Notes: a model not told the origin generated them from the letters alone. DNA of 64,000 nt from Bradyrhizobium mercantei (GCF_001982635.1 NZ_MKFI01000006.1:417113-481112); one strand, 5' to 3'. Counted from the stretch's first letter, positions 1 through 11,286 are shown. Translations and numbers: made by a program.

Positions 1-413
1 ACGGATCGCGCCGCCGCAAGCGGATCGCCACGCAACAGCAGCCATCCCAGCAGGCAATCCTCGATCAGGTCGCTGAGCAGATACACCGCCGGCACGACGA
101 GGCCGAGCCACGCCGCGGACGGATAGATCTGGTTGAGCCAATGCGATGACGCCGCACCCATCGCCCCCGCCAGCGCCAGCATGACGATGAGATCGAGCGG
201 GAACAGGATCGGGAAGACATACTTCATCCGAAGATCGGACTGCACCAGCTCACCGAACTGCTCGCCGCTATAGCTCAGCGTCTTCTCCGGAAAGCGGGTG
301 CGGAATCGGCTGGCAAAGACCCGATCCGAATAGCTGCCGACCCACCGGAACAGTCCGAACGCACCCACCACCAGTCCCGCGAGAATAATCGTCACGAGAG
401 CTTGATGGCTCAT
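1..413 (-). CDS. membrane protein, C-terminus outside window
   Basis: The frame opens at the ATG complementary to 411-413 (MSHQALVTIILAGLVVG) and stays open to the window edge, about 137 codons. An N-terminal hydrophobic stretch (residues 7-21) is followed by a polar loop with several Arg and Lys, then hydrophobic segments near residues 68-88 and 100-130. It looks like an integral membrane protein with its N-terminus in this window. I do not recognise the family, and the missing end prevents a functional call. It points away from the DUF2235 gene, leaving about 320 bp between the two starts. Confidence 0.6.
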   Translation of the reverse strand, partial: MSHQALVTIILAGLVVGAFGLFRWVGSYSDRVFASRFRTRFPEKTLSYSGEQFGELVQSDLRMKYVFPILFPLDLIVMLALAGAMGAASSHWLNQIYPSAAWLGLVVPAVYLLSDLIEDCLLGWLLLRGDPLAAARS

Positions 414-736
414 GCCGATCCGTTCCTGTCCAATCTGAGGCGGCCGCGGAAACCCGCAGGCATGATGATCGCGCGCACCGGTGAAATCCCCGAAAGGGAA
501 AGATAGCAACGCAACACAGCAATGATTGGCGAGCAGATTCCCACCTTTTCCAAACCGCGGCAATTGAATTCTGGGATCGCTCCCCAGCACTTATCCAGGC
601 CGCATGCACCTGCTGCTCTGCACGGCCGGCGTTCATACCGCGTACACAGAACCGTCTTCAATTGGAGATTGAATCGCCCCCGTGTTCTGCCGTACATAGA
701 GGCGACGAATTTTCACGGCGACCGCAGGGGCAACGG
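414..736. other. intergenic region between divergent genes
   Basis: This is about 320 bp between two divergent starts. Short overlapping frames exist but none has convincing codon use or a ribosome site. The AT-rich part near 500-570 and 655-670 probably holds the promoters of both genes. A purine-rich stretch just before 737 can serve as the ribosome-binding site of the DUF2235 gene. Confidence 0.4.
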
Positions 737-1957
737 ATGCCGAAGGATATTGTGATTCTGTGCGACGGTACCGGCAACGAGATCGGCGCCAATATTTCCA
801 ACGTGTTGAAGCTGTTTCGCGTCGCCGACAAGGATGACCGGCAGCGCATCTACTATCATCCGGGCCTCGGCACCATCGGCCTGCAGAACAGCTGGGGCCG
901 CTTCAAGCAGGAGGTACGAGGCCTGTTTGGCCTCGCCTTCGGCGCCGGTCTCGACAAGGACACGCTCGACGCCTACCGGTTTCTGTGTCGGCTCTGGGAG
1001 CCGGGCGACCGGGTCTGGATGTTCGGCTTCAGCCGCGGCGCCTACACCGTGCGCGTGCTGGCGGCCTTCGTCCATGTGATCGGCCTGTTGCCGGTCGACC
1101 AGCTCGACCTCGCCGGCTACGCGTTCTCGACCTACAAGAAGGCGAGCGCTGATGCCCAGAAATCCGACGGCACGTTCGACGACGCGCCGCTGAAGGAAGC
1201 CTGGCATTTCAGCCAGATCGCCGGCGGCCGCAACATCGACATCGCGTTCGTCGGGGTCTGGGACACCGTGGCCTCGATCATCGTGCCGCGGCAGGACAAT
1301 TTCCTGTTCGACCTGCAGACGCTGCTGTTCACCCGCACCAATTCCAGCGTCAGGCGCTTCCGCCAGGCGATCTCGATCGACGAGCGCAGGCGCATGTTCC
1401 GCCTCAACCGCTGGATCGAGCCGCAGAAATTCCGCTCCGATCCGTTCGATCCGTCGACCGCCGTCGACCAGGACATCCGCCAGGTCTGGTTCGCCGGTGT
1501 GCATTCCGACATCGGCGGCGGCTATCCGGAGGACCAGAGCGGGCCGTCGAAGTTTCCGCTGATCTGGATGCTCGAGCAGGCCAAGGCCGCTGGATTGCAA
1601 GTGGACCAGGCGCTGATCGACCATCTCGCCTGGGGAATGCCGTTGCCACCGCACAAGCATGAATATGTGCCGCCGAGTGCGACGGCGCCGCTGCACAATT
1701 CGCTGACCGCCGCCTGGGAAATCCTGGAATGGATTCCGAAGAGCGACAGATGGAAGGAATGGCCGGAGCGAAAATCCTTCCTCGGCTTCTACCTGCCGCG
1801 CGGCGAGCCGCGGCCCATCCCGGACGGCGCGACCATCCATGCCTCAGTGATGGAGCGGATGGAGAAGGATTCGAGCTACAAGCCGATCAACATGCCGAAG
1901 ACCTACAACGTCGAGCCGATGCCGACACCTCCGGCACCGCCCGCGCCGACGGTCTGA
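737..1957 (+). CDS. DUF2235 alpha/beta-hydrolase domain protein
   Basis: The protein has 406 residues from the ATG at 737 (MPKDIVILCDGTGNE). That start is preferred over 662 because the conserved domain begins there and AGGGGCAACGG lies just upstream. DUF2235 is an alpha/beta-hydrolase fold shared with Tle1-type phospholipase effectors. The family N-terminal CDGTGN motif is present, the nucleophile elbow GFSRGAY places Ser at about residue 99, and a later WFAGVHSDIGGGY segment supplies the usual Asp/His region. No VgrG, PAAR or immunity gene lies nearby, so a type VI effector role is not supported. It converges with the molybdenum hydroxylase gene, with stops 7 bp apart. The substrate is unknown. 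Confidence 0.85.
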   Translation: MPKDIVILCDGTGNEIGANISNVLKLFRVADKDDRQRIYYHPGLGTIGLQNSWGRFKQEVRGLFGLAFGAGLDKDTLDAYRFLCRLWEPGDRVWMFGFSRGAYTVRVLAAFVHVIGLLPVDQLDLAGYAFSTYKKASADAQKSDGTFDDAPLKEAWHFSQIAGGRNIDIAFVGVWDTVASIIVPRQDNFLFDLQTLLFTRTNSSVRRFRQAISIDERRRMFRLNRWIEPQKFRSDPFDPSTAVDQDIRQVWFAGVHSDIGGGYPEDQSGPSKFPLIWMLEQAKAAGLQVDQALIDHLAWGMPLPPHKHEYVPPSATAPLHNSLTAAWEILEWIPKSDRWKEWPERKSFLGFYLPRGEPRPIPDGATIHASVMERMEKDSSYKPINMPKTYNVEPMPTPPAPPAPTV

Positions 1958-1964
1958 TAGAGAT

Positions 1965-4190
1965 TTACGCGTCGATCGCGTCCTTGATCCGCTTGCGGCT
2001 GAGCGGCAGGTTGCGCAGCCGTTTGCCGGTTGCGCGCGCGATGGCATTGGCAAGCGACGCCGCGGCCGGGCCCTGCCCGGTCTCGCCGCTGCCGAGGAAC
2101 GGCTGGCCCGGGCGGTTGATGATATGGACGGCGATGCTGTCGGGCACCGCATTGAAGCGCAGGATCGGATAGGTCTGCCAGTCGATGCTGGTGATCCTCA
2201 CATCATCGAACGAGACGCTTTCATACAGCGTCCAGCTGGTCGACTGCACGATCGCGCCCTCGATCTGGTTGGTGATGCCATCGGGATTGACGACCTGGCC
2301 GGCATCGACGGCGGCGACCGCGCGCACCAGCCGGGCCCGGCCGGTCTCGCGATCGACCTCCACCTCGGACGCTATGGCGCAATAGGCGGCGAGGTTCTTG
2401 TAGCGCGCGAACGCAAAGCCGTAGCCGCGATTCTGCGGCGGCTTTTGCCCGCGCGTCCAGCCGAATTCCTGCGCAGCCTTCTCGACCACCGCGCGGCCGC
2501 GCACATCGTCGAGATGTTTGAGGCGAAACGCGACCGGATCGTCGCCGGCGAGATCCGCCAGTTCATCCATGAAGCTCTCGATCGAGAACACGTTGTGATA
2601 GGCGCCGAGCGCGCGCATCGCGGAAATCCGCAGCGGCATCGCAGGGATGAAGTGATGCATCACATGCGCGTTCGGGAAATTGTAGATCGGGATCGCGTTG
2701 CGATCGCCGCCGCCCTCCGGCAGCGGCAACGGCTTTGGCGCGGGCACCGCGAACGACCGCGCAATGTGCTGGGCCGCGAGCAGCGAGCCGGCGCCGCCCG
2801 GCCGCATCGAATGGGTGTTGCTCCACACCGCAAAATTCCAGTCGGCGATCTTGCCATTGCCGTCCAGTGACGCGCTCAGCCTGGTCACCATGGCGGGACC
2901 ATAGGGCTCCCAGCCGTGCTCCTGCTCGCGCATCCACTGCACCCGGACCGGTCGCCCGGGAAGCGCACGGGCAATCAGCGCCGCGTCGGCCGCAGCATCG
3001 TCGGCGCCGTTATGGCCGTAGCAGCCGGAGCCTTCGACATGGATCAGGCGGACGCTCGCTTGCGGCATGCCGAGCATCTCGGCGATCGACTGCCGGTCCG
3101 GATAGACACCTTGGGTGTGCGTCCACACCGTCATTGCGCCATCGACGAACTGCGCGACCGCGCAGGACGGCCCGATCGAGCCGTGCGACTGGTAGGGCCG
3201 CGTATAGGTGGCTTCGAGCGATCGTGCGCCGCTCACCGTGGGATCACTGCGCTGGAAGATCGCAAAATCCTGCGACGGCAGCGCGGTCAGCACGCTTGCG
3301 AGATCGTGCTGGTTCGGCAGTTTCGCACTCTCCCGCCACTTTGCCGCGGCGGCCAGCGCGTGCATGGCCTTGACCGCCCCGAATTCCTTCTCGGCGACCA
3401 CGGCGAGGAAATTGCCGTCGCGCACGATTCCGATCACGCCGGGCATTTTCTCGATCGCCGCCGTATCGCATTCCGCAAGCTGCGCGCCATAGCTCGGCGG
3501 GCGCACCACGCGCGCATGCACCATGCCGGGCAACCGCATGTCCTGCACATAGGCCGCGCCGCCGGTGACCTTGGCCGGAATGTCGACGCGCGGGACCGGC
3601 TGGCCCATCACCTTGAAGCTCGCCGGATCCTTCAGGTTCGATGTCGGCTGCGCCTGGACATGCAGCACATCCGAAGCGACGAGCTCGCCATAGGTCAGGC
3701 GCCGGCCATCGGGCGCGACGACGGCCGCATTCTCGGTCCGCAACTCGTCAGGCGGCAAGGCGAAGCGCTTCGCTGCCTCCGCCACCAGCAGCGCGCGCGC
3801 CTGCGCCGCGGCGTGCAGGATCGCGGTGCCGCTGTCCTGCATCGAATGGCTGCCGGAGGTGTAACCCTCGTTCGCCGTGAGCTTGGTATCGGCGGTGATC
3901 ACCTTCAGCGCATCGAAGGGAATATCGAGCTGCTCGGCCGCGATCTGCTGGAACGCGGTCCGGAATCCCTGGCCGAGTTCGGCCTTGCCCGTAAAGGCCG
4001 TGATCTGGCCGTCGGCATCGATCCGGATCCAGGAATCCAGATTGGGCGTTTTCGCGAGGCTGCCCGGCAGCTCCGGTCCTTGCGAGGCCTTCCGCTCCTG
4101 CGCCACTGCGTGACGCAGCGAGAAGCTCACGATCAGCGCGCCGCCACCGGCCAGCACGCTGCGGCGATCGAGAACCACCGGCGCGGTCAT
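1965..4190 (-). CDS. molybdopterin-binding subunit of a periplasmic Mo hydroxylase
   Basis: This 741-residue protein belongs to the xanthine dehydrogenase family, in the isoquinoline oxidoreductase/nicotinate dehydrogenase-B-like branch that binds the Mo-cytosine dinucleotide cofactor. The start MTAPVVLDRRSVLAGGG at 4190 has a twin-arginine-like RRSVL followed by a hydrophobic stretch and an A-x-A region, so export by Tat is likely. The Mo-binding domain includes GKAELGQGF near residue 70, and the C-terminal GSGETGQGP carries the catalytic Glu. It overlaps the 2Fe-2S subunit by 4 bp, and a tri-heme cytochrome precedes that subunit. The three together form a hydroxylase that passes electrons to cytochrome c instead of a flavin subunit. 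The substrate could be an N-heterocycle or an aldehyde. Confidence 0.85.
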   Translation of the reverse strand: MTAPVVLDRRSVLAGGGALIVSFSLRHAVAQERKASQGPELPGSLAKTPNLDSWIRIDADGQITAFTGKAELGQGFRTAFQQIAAEQLDIPFDALKVITADTKLTANEGYTSGSHSMQDSGTAILHAAAQARALLVAEAAKRFALPPDELRTENAAVVAPDGRRLTYGELVASDVLHVQAQPTSNLKDPASFKVMGQPVPRVDIPAKVTGGAAYVQDMRLPGMVHARVVRPPSYGAQLAECDTAAIEKMPGVIGIVRDGNFLAVVAEKEFGAVKAMHALAAAAKWRESAKLPNQHDLASVLTALPSQDFAIFQRSDPTVSGARSLEATYTRPYQSHGSIGPSCAVAQFVDGAMTVWTHTQGVYPDRQSIAEMLGMPQASVRLIHVEGSGCYGHNGADDAAADAALIARALPGRPVRVQWMREQEHGWEPYGPAMVTRLSASLDGNGKIADWNFAVWSNTHSMRPGGAGSLLAAQHIARSFAVPAPKPLPLPEGGGDRNAIPIYNFPNAHVMHHFIPAMPLRISAMRALGAYHNVFSIESFMDELADLAGDDPVAFRLKHLDDVRGRAVVEKAAQEFGWTRGQKPPQNRGYGFAFARYKNLAAYCAIASEVEVDRETGRARLVRAVAAVDAGQVVNPDGITNQIEGAIVQSTSWTLYESVSFDDVRITSIDWQTYPILRFNAVPDSIAVHIINRPGQPFLGSGETGQGPAAASLANAIARATGKRLRNLPLSRKRIKDAIDA

Positions 4191-4678
4191 CGGACGCTCC
4201 TGTCGCTTGCGGCATCGGCGGTATCCATCAGCCGGGCGGCACGATGCACCGCGCGGAGGATGCGCATATGGGTGCCGCAGCGGCAGAGATGCGGCTCCAG
4301 CTCGGCGCGGATTTGCGCATCCGATGGCTTCGGGTTGCGCATCAAGAGCGCCTGCGCGCGCATCATCATCCCGGCGATGCAGTAACCGCACTGGGCGGCC
4401 TGCTCCTCCATGAAGGCGCGCTGGATCGGCGCCGGCGCGGCCACGGTGCCGAGCCCTTCCAGCGTCGTCACCTGCTTGCCCTCGACGAGCAGCAGCGGCG
4501 TGACGCAGGACAGCACCGCCTTGCCGTCGACGATCACGGTGCAGGAGCCGCATTGCCCGAGCCCGCAGCCGAACTTGGCGGCGTTGAGCGCGACATCGTT
4601 GCGCAGCACGTAGAGCAGCGGCGTATCCGGATCGGCATCGACCTGATGATCCCGGCCATTGACCTTCAATGTCGTCAT
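4187..4678 (-). CDS. (2Fe-2S)-binding subunit of the Mo hydroxylase
   Basis: The 163-residue protein starts at MTTLKVNGRDHQVD. It shows the two-domain ferredoxin-like architecture of xanthine oxidase-family small subunits. The plant-type cluster motif CGLGQCGSC with a downstream Cys lies near residues 38-60, and the C-terminal helical cluster CGYC...CRC lies near 95-135. It relays electrons from the Mo site to the adjacent cytochrome subunit. It overlaps both neighbours by 4 bp (start/stop overlaps at 4187-4190 and 4675-4678), which indicates translational coupling. It resembles NicA-type subunits, but NicB of Pseudomonas fuses the Mo and cytochrome parts that are separate genes here. Confidence 0.9.
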   Translation of the reverse strand: MTTLKVNGRDHQVDADPDTPLLYVLRNDVALNAAKFGCGLGQCGSCTVIVDGKAVLSCVTPLLLVEGKQVTTLEGLGTVAAPAPIQRAFMEEQAAQCGYCIAGMMMRAQALLMRNPKPSDAQIRAELEPHLCRCGTHMRILRAVHRAARLMDTADAASDRSVR

Positions 4679-6018
4679 GGCTTGCCTCGCTGTGTGGATT
4701 CGGTAGATGCGTCGCGCACCGCGAGCGACGCAGCCTGCACCGTGCGTGCGTTGCGCACGGCCTTGTCGAGATCGTTCCACGCCGGTCGCTTGCCGAACCG
4801 GGCGCGCAAATAGTTCGCCAGCGCAACCATCTGCGCATCGTCGATGCTGGCGGCGAAGCCCGGCATGATCGGGCTGCGCTCGCCGTCGACGGCGGTGACG
4901 CCCGACAGCACAATGTTGAGAAGATTACGCGGATCGGGGCTTGCGATCGCCGTGCTGAGCGCGAGGTTGACGCCGCCATAGGGCAGCGCGCGGTTACCCT
5001 CATGGCAGGCTGCGCAGGCTGCGGCATAGATCGCGGCACCTGCGGCGTTGGGCTGCGTTGCGTCGGCCGAGGTCGATGGCGTCACCGCATCGGCGGGCGG
5101 CTTGCGATCCGGCGCCGGCGCGCCCGAGATATCGGCCATGTACATGGCGATGGCGCGCACGTCGCTGTCGGGCACCGAGGCCAGATTGCCGACCACCTCA
5201 GCCATCGGTCCGCGAGCGGTGCCGTGATCGGCATGCCAGCCGTGGCGCAGATAGGCGTACAGCGCATCGGCGGTCCACCGCACCGGGGCGCGCGAAGTGT
5301 CGTTCAGTGCGTAGGCATGCCAATTATCGACGTCGCCGCCGGCGAACTGCGCATTCACCCGCTCGGCGCCGAGCGCGTTGCGCGGGGTGTGGCAGGCACC
5401 GCAATGCGCGAGCCCCTCGACCAGATAGGCGCCGCGGTTCCATTCGGCGCCCTTCGCTGCGTCGGAAGGCACGTCGCCGCTGCGAAAATACAGCAGCTTC
5501 CATCCGGCAATCAGCGGTCGATAGTTGAGCGGAAACGACAGCTGATTCGCCGGCGCCGACGCGTGCACCGGCTGCCGCGTCATCAGGAACGCATAGAGCG
5601 CCCGGTCGTCCGCGTCGGAGACATTGGTGAAATGGTCGTAGGGAAAGGTCGGGTAGAGATGCCGGCCGGCGCGGCTGACGCCCGCGCGCATCGCACGGAC
5701 AAACGCCTCCTCCGGCCAGCCCCCGATGCCGGTTTCGGCATCGGGCGTGATGTTCGACGAGAAGATGGTGCCGAACGGGGTGGGAACCGGAAGCCCGCCG
5801 GCATAATTCGCGCCGCCCTGCACGGTGTGGCAGGTGTTGCAATTGCCGATCGAAGCCAGATCGCGGCCGCGCTTGACGATATCAGGGTCGAACGTATCGG
5901 GCCGCGGCGGCGCAATGGCCGCAATCTGCGGCCGCCAGGCCACCGCATAGCCTGCTGCCACGCCCGCGACCAGCACGATCGCGGCAATGCCTGTGATGAT
6001 CCGCAGCTGACCGGGCAT
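4675..6018 (-). CDS. tri-heme c-type cytochrome subunit of the Mo hydroxylase
   Basis: I place the start at MPGQLRIITGIAAIVLVAGVAAGYAVAW (6018), giving 447 residues. The upstream in-frame Met at 6096 would add 26 unlikely residues before the membrane anchor. One N-terminal hydrophobic helix is followed by three class I cytochrome c domains with heme motifs CNTCH, CGACH and CAACH. This is the usual membrane-anchored electron acceptor of alcohol, gluconate and nicotinate-type dehydrogenases and probably feeds the respiratory chain. It is the first gene of the three-gene operon and diverges from recQ. A 16-bp palindrome lies 24 bp upstream of the start. Confidence 0.88.
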   Translation of the reverse strand: MPGQLRIITGIAAIVLVAGVAAGYAVAWRPQIAAIAPPRPDTFDPDIVKRGRDLASIGNCNTCHTVQGGANYAGGLPVPTPFGTIFSSNITPDAETGIGGWPEEAFVRAMRAGVSRAGRHLYPTFPYDHFTNVSDADDRALYAFLMTRQPVHASAPANQLSFPLNYRPLIAGWKLLYFRSGDVPSDAAKGAEWNRGAYLVEGLAHCGACHTPRNALGAERVNAQFAGGDVDNWHAYALNDTSRAPVRWTADALYAYLRHGWHADHGTARGPMAEVVGNLASVPDSDVRAIAMYMADISGAPAPDRKPPADAVTPSTSADATQPNAAGAAIYAAACAACHEGNRALPYGGVNLALSTAIASPDPRNLLNIVLSGVTAVDGERSPIMPGFAASIDDAQMVALANYLRARFGKRPAWNDLDKAVRNARTVQAASLAVRDASTESTQRGKP

Positions 6019-6042
6019 GCCTGAATTGAGTTTGTTGTTGGG

Positions 6043-6058
6043 ACGTGTATTAACACGT
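6043..6058. promoter_or_regulatory. ACGTGT-ATTA-ACACGT palindrome
   Basis: Perfect 6-bp arms flank an AT-only 4-bp centre, placed between the divergent Mo hydroxylase operon (start 6018) and recQ (start 6129). Size and position suit a dimeric repressor or activator site. No regulator gene is adjacent, so its protein is unknown. Confidence 0.45.
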
Positions 6059-6128
6059 TTCGTTCCGGTATCGTTCGGCCAGAAGACGTCGATCACCGCC
6101 TGTTGACCCCAGGACCGATCAAGGGATC

Positions 6129-7997
6129 ATGACCGCCCAGCCCGCCCTCGATCGCGCATCCGCTCCGCCTCGCGACGCGCGATCCGTGCTCAGTTCCGTG
6201 TTCGGCCTGTCGGGCTTCCGCGGCGCGCAGGAAAAGATCATCCGCCACGTCACCGATGGCGGCAATTGCCTGGTGCTGATGCCGACCGGCGGCGGCAAGT
6301 CGCTGTGCTACCAGCTGCCGGCGCTGCTGCGCGACGGTTGCGGCATCGTGGTGTCACCGCTGATCGCATTGATGCGCGACCAGGTCGCGGGCCTCACCGA
6401 GGCCGGCGTCAACGCCGCGGTGCTGAATTCGACGCTGTCCTATGACGAAGCCTCCGAGGTCGAGCGGCGGCTGCTCGCCGGCGATCTCGACCTGCTTTAC
6501 GTCGCGCCGGAACGGCTGCTGACGCCGCGCTGCCTCAATCTGCTCAGTCAGGCGCAGATCGCGCTGTTTGCGATTGACGAGGCGCACTGCGTCTCGCAAT
6601 GGGGCCACGACTTCCGCCCGGAATATATCGGCCTGTCGGCGCTCGCCGAGCGCTTCCCCAAGGTGCCGCGCATCGCGCTGACCGCGACCGCTGACGCGCT
6701 GACACGGAAGGAGATCGCCGAGCGGCTCCAACTCACCGACGCGCCGGAGTTCGTCGCGAGCTTCGATCGCCCCAACATCCGCTACGAAATCGTCGACAAG
6801 CAGAACGCCACCACGCAGCTGAAGAACTTCATCAGGGAGCGGCATGCCGGCGACGCCGGCGTGGTCTATTGCCTGTCGCGCGCCAAGGTCGAGGACGTCG
6901 CGGCGGCGCTCAGCGAGGCCGGCATTGCCGCGTTGCCGTATCATGCCGGCCTCGACGCCAGCGTGCGCGCCCGGCATCAGGACCGCTTCCTCAACGAGGA
7001 CGGCATCGTGATCGTCGCCACGATCGCGTTCGGCATGGGCATCGACAAGCCCGACGTGCGCTTCGTCGCGCATCTCGATCTGCCGAAGAGCATAGAGGCC
7101 TATTACCAGGAGACCGGCCGCGCCGGCCGCGACGGCAAGCCGTCGGCGGCGTGGATGGCCTATGGCCTCTCCGACATCGTGCAGCAGCGCCGCATGATCG
7201 ATGAATCGACCGGCTCCGACGCCTTCAAGCGCGTCTCGATCGGCAAGCTCGATGCGCTGGTGGCGTTGGCTGAAACGGTGCATTGCCGGCGGCAGCGCCT
7301 GCTCGGCTATTTCGGCGAGACCCGCAGCGACGAAAGCTGCGGCAATTGCGACAACTGCCTGACGCCGCCGCGGGTCCGCGACGGCAAGGTGCTCGCGCAG
7401 AAGCTCTTGTCCTGCGTCTATCGCACCGGGCAACGCTTTGGCGCCATGCACCTGATCGACGTCCTGGTCGGGCGGCTGACCGAGCGGGTCAAGCAGTTCA
7501 ACCACGACCAATTGTCGGTGTTCGGCATCGGCCGCGAGCTCAATGAGAAGCAATGGCGCGCGGTGCTGCGCCAGCTGGTGGCGATGGGCCACCTGCGCGC
7601 CGACAGCGACGCCTTTGGCGCGCTGAAGCTGACGGACAGCGCGCGCGGCGTGCTGAAAGGCGAGACCGCGGTGATGTTGCGCGAACAGCCGGAAGGCGCG
7701 CGCAACCGCGCGGTGCGCAGCAAGTCGCGCCGCGGCGAGCTTGTGCCCGCAGCCGACAGCCCGGGCGGCGTCGCCAGCCCTGCACTGCATGCGGCGTTAC
7801 GCGCCTGGCGTTCGGATGTAGCGCGACAACGCGGCGTGCCGGCCTATGTCGTGCTGCACGATTCCACCATCGACGGCATCGCCGCGATGCGGCCGGACAC
7901 GCTCAGCGACCTGCGCAACATCGCCGGGATCGGCGACAAGAAGCTCGAGCATTACGGCGAGGAGCTGATCCGCATCGTCAAGTCAAACGACGGCTGA
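6129..7997 (+). CDS. recQ: ATP-dependent DNA helicase RecQ
   Basis: The 622-residue protein is a full-length superfamily 2 helicase. Visible motifs are the RecQ motif 0 near GLSGFRGAQ, Walker A MPTGGGKSLCYQLPAL, the DEAH box in AIDEAHCVSQWGHDFRPEY, motif III ALTATAD, and motif VI with ETGRAGRDG. A zinc-binding set with ESCGNCDNC follows near residue 400, then the winged-helix RQC domain. A C-terminal HRDC domain (RNIAGIGDKKLEHYGEEL) ends the protein. RecQ unwinds recombination and replication intermediates. It appears to be transcribed alone, and I saw no LexA box upstream. Confidence 0.97.
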   Translation: MTAQPALDRASAPPRDARSVLSSVFGLSGFRGAQEKIIRHVTDGGNCLVLMPTGGGKSLCYQLPALLRDGCGIVVSPLIALMRDQVAGLTEAGVNAAVLNSTLSYDEASEVERRLLAGDLDLLYVAPERLLTPRCLNLLSQAQIALFAIDEAHCVSQWGHDFRPEYIGLSALAERFPKVPRIALTATADALTRKEIAERLQLTDAPEFVASFDRPNIRYEIVDKQNATTQLKNFIRERHAGDAGVVYCLSRAKVEDVAAALSEAGIAALPYHAGLDASVRARHQDRFLNEDGIVIVATIAFGMGIDKPDVRFVAHLDLPKSIEAYYQETGRAGRDGKPSAAWMAYGLSDIVQQRRMIDESTGSDAFKRVSIGKLDALVALAETVHCRRQRLLGYFGETRSDESCGNCDNCLTPPRVRDGKVLAQKLLSCVYRTGQRFGAMHLIDVLVGRLTERVKQFNHDQLSVFGIGRELNEKQWRAVLRQLVAMGHLRADSDAFGALKLTDSARGVLKGETAVMLREQPEGARNRAVRSKSRRGELVPAADSPGGVASPALHAALRAWRSDVARQRGVPAYVVLHDSTIDGIAAMRPDTLSDLRNIAGIGDKKLEHYGEELIRIVKSNDG

Positions 7998-8071
7998 GAA
8001 TCACGCCAACTTTAAAGTGCATCCAGACTGCATCTATTGACTGCGATCACACGCTCGGCCATCGGTGACGC

Positions 8072-9295
8072 ATGTCTGCACAACCTGAGGCCGCATCCGC
8101 CGACCTGTTCCGCCATCCGCCGCTATTGCTGTTCGTGGCGTCGCGCGGCTTCTCCGAATTCGCCTACCAGATCGCGACCGTTGCGATCGGCTGGCAGGTC
8201 TATGCGCTGACCGGCAGTGCGGTCTATCTCGGCCTGGTCGGGCTGGTGCAGTTCATTCCCAGCGCGCTGCTGGTGTTCATCGCCGGCCACGCCGCCGATC
8301 GCTACGATCGCCGCCGCGTCGTGCAGGTCTGCCAGATCATTCAGGGGCTCGGGGCCGGCTATCTCGGATGGCGCAGTTTTGCCGGCGACCTGACGGTGCC
8401 CGAGATCTTCACGGTGCTGGTTGCGTTCGGTGTCGCCAGCGCATTCGGCGATCCGGCCGCCTCGGCGCTGCTGCCGGCCGTGGCGCCGGAAGGCCATCTG
8501 CAACGCGCCACCGCGCTGTCGACCGGTGCCTGGCAGGTCTCGGTCGTCGCCGGCCCCGCGATCGGCGGCTTCGCCTACGCGATCTCTCCGGTGGTCCCCT
8601 ATGCCGTGATGACGGCGTTCTGGCTGCTCGCTGCCCTCCTCGCCGGTGCGATCCGGCTGGAGCGGCCGGCGGCCGAGCCGGATCCGCCATCGCTCGGTCA
8701 GTTGTTCGCCGGCGTGAAATTCGTCCGCGACAATCCGGCGATCCTCGGCACCATCTCGCTCGATCTGTTCGCGGTGCTGCTCGGCGGCGCCAGCGCGCTG
8801 CTGCCGATCTATGCGCGCGACATCCTGCAAGCCGGCCCCTGGGCGCTCGGCGTGATGCGCGCGGCTCCCGCGGTCGGCGCGCTGGTCATGACCGCCGTGC
8901 TGGCGCGGCATCCGATCACCAAGCATATCGGCGTTCGCATGTTCCAGGGCGTGATCGCGTTCGGCGTTGCGACCTGCGTGTTCGCGTTGTCGAAGGAAAT
9001 CTGGCTGTCGACGCTGGCGCTCGCGGCGATGGGTGCTGCCGACACGATCAGCGTCGTGATCCGCGTCTCGCTGGTGCAGCTCGCGACGCCGGACGAGATG
9101 CGCGGCCGCGTCGGCGCCGTGAACTATCTGTTCGTCAACGCCTCCAACCAGCTCGGCGAGTTCGAAAGCGGCATCACCGCCGCGCTGTTCGGCACGGTGC
9201 CGGCCGCCCTGATCGGCGGCATCGGCACGGTTGCGGTGGCGCTGCTCTGGATGAGATTGTTCCCATCATTGCGTAAGGTGGAACGGCTGGAATAA
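8072..9295 (+). CDS. MFS transporter, EntS/MFS_3 type
   Basis: The 407-residue protein has about 12 hydrophobic segments. The loop after segment 2 reads GHAADRYDRRRVVQ, the major facilitator signature between helices 2 and 3. The order of segments and the motif QVSVVAGPAIGGF match the MFS_3 (enterobactin exporter EntS-like) branch, which exports small molecules by proton exchange. No siderophore genes are nearby, so the substrate is unknown. It follows recQ after a 74-bp gap, and co-transcription is possible but unproven. The start MSAQPEAAS is the only good start before the first helix. Confidence 0.88.
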   Translation: MSAQPEAASADLFRHPPLLLFVASRGFSEFAYQIATVAIGWQVYALTGSAVYLGLVGLVQFIPSALLVFIAGHAADRYDRRRVVQVCQIIQGLGAGYLGWRSFAGDLTVPEIFTVLVAFGVASAFGDPAASALLPAVAPEGHLQRATALSTGAWQVSVVAGPAIGGFAYAISPVVPYAVMTAFWLLAALLAGAIRLERPAAEPDPPSLGQLFAGVKFVRDNPAILGTISLDLFAVLLGGASALLPIYARDILQAGPWALGVMRAAPAVGALVMTAVLARHPITKHIGVRMFQGVIAFGVATCVFALSKEIWLSTLALAAMGAADTISVVIRVSLVQLATPDEMRGRVGAVNYLFVNASNQLGEFESGITAALFGTVPAALIGGIGTVAVALLWMRLFPSLRKVERLE

Positions 9296-9455
9296 GCCCG
9301 CGCTCGAATACCGCTGCGATCAGCGCCGCAGCATAGGAGCCATACCCGGCCCGGCAACGCACGTGCTTGCGGGCTGCACCGCGCTCGCCCTAATCTTTTG
9401 CCCAATGCGTCCAACGAGGCGCGGACAAGACAACGATATAGGGAAGAGACGGGCC

Positions 9456-11204
<1,749 letters not shown>

Positions 11205-11286
11205 GCCGCAGCGGTATCCCGCACTGGATCGCCCGTGATAGTGTCACGCTGGCCCGCGTTTCGCCTCGCGGGCCGCACGGGGGACG

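Noticed and set aside
713..1840. Long open frame antisense to the DUF2235 gene (about 375 codons)
   Set aside because: High third-position GC leaves antisense frames open; the sense strand has the DUF2235 motifs and the antisense product is Arg/Ala-rich without recognisable domains.
737..1957. Type VI secretion phospholipase effector
   Set aside because: Only the DUF2235 fold supports it; there are no VgrG, PAAR, Hcp or immunity genes nearby.
2916..4385. 489-codon frame antisense to the Mo subunit gene
   Set aside because: It is a shadow of the Mo hydroxylase genes, with composition typical of reverse-strand frames and no ribosome site.
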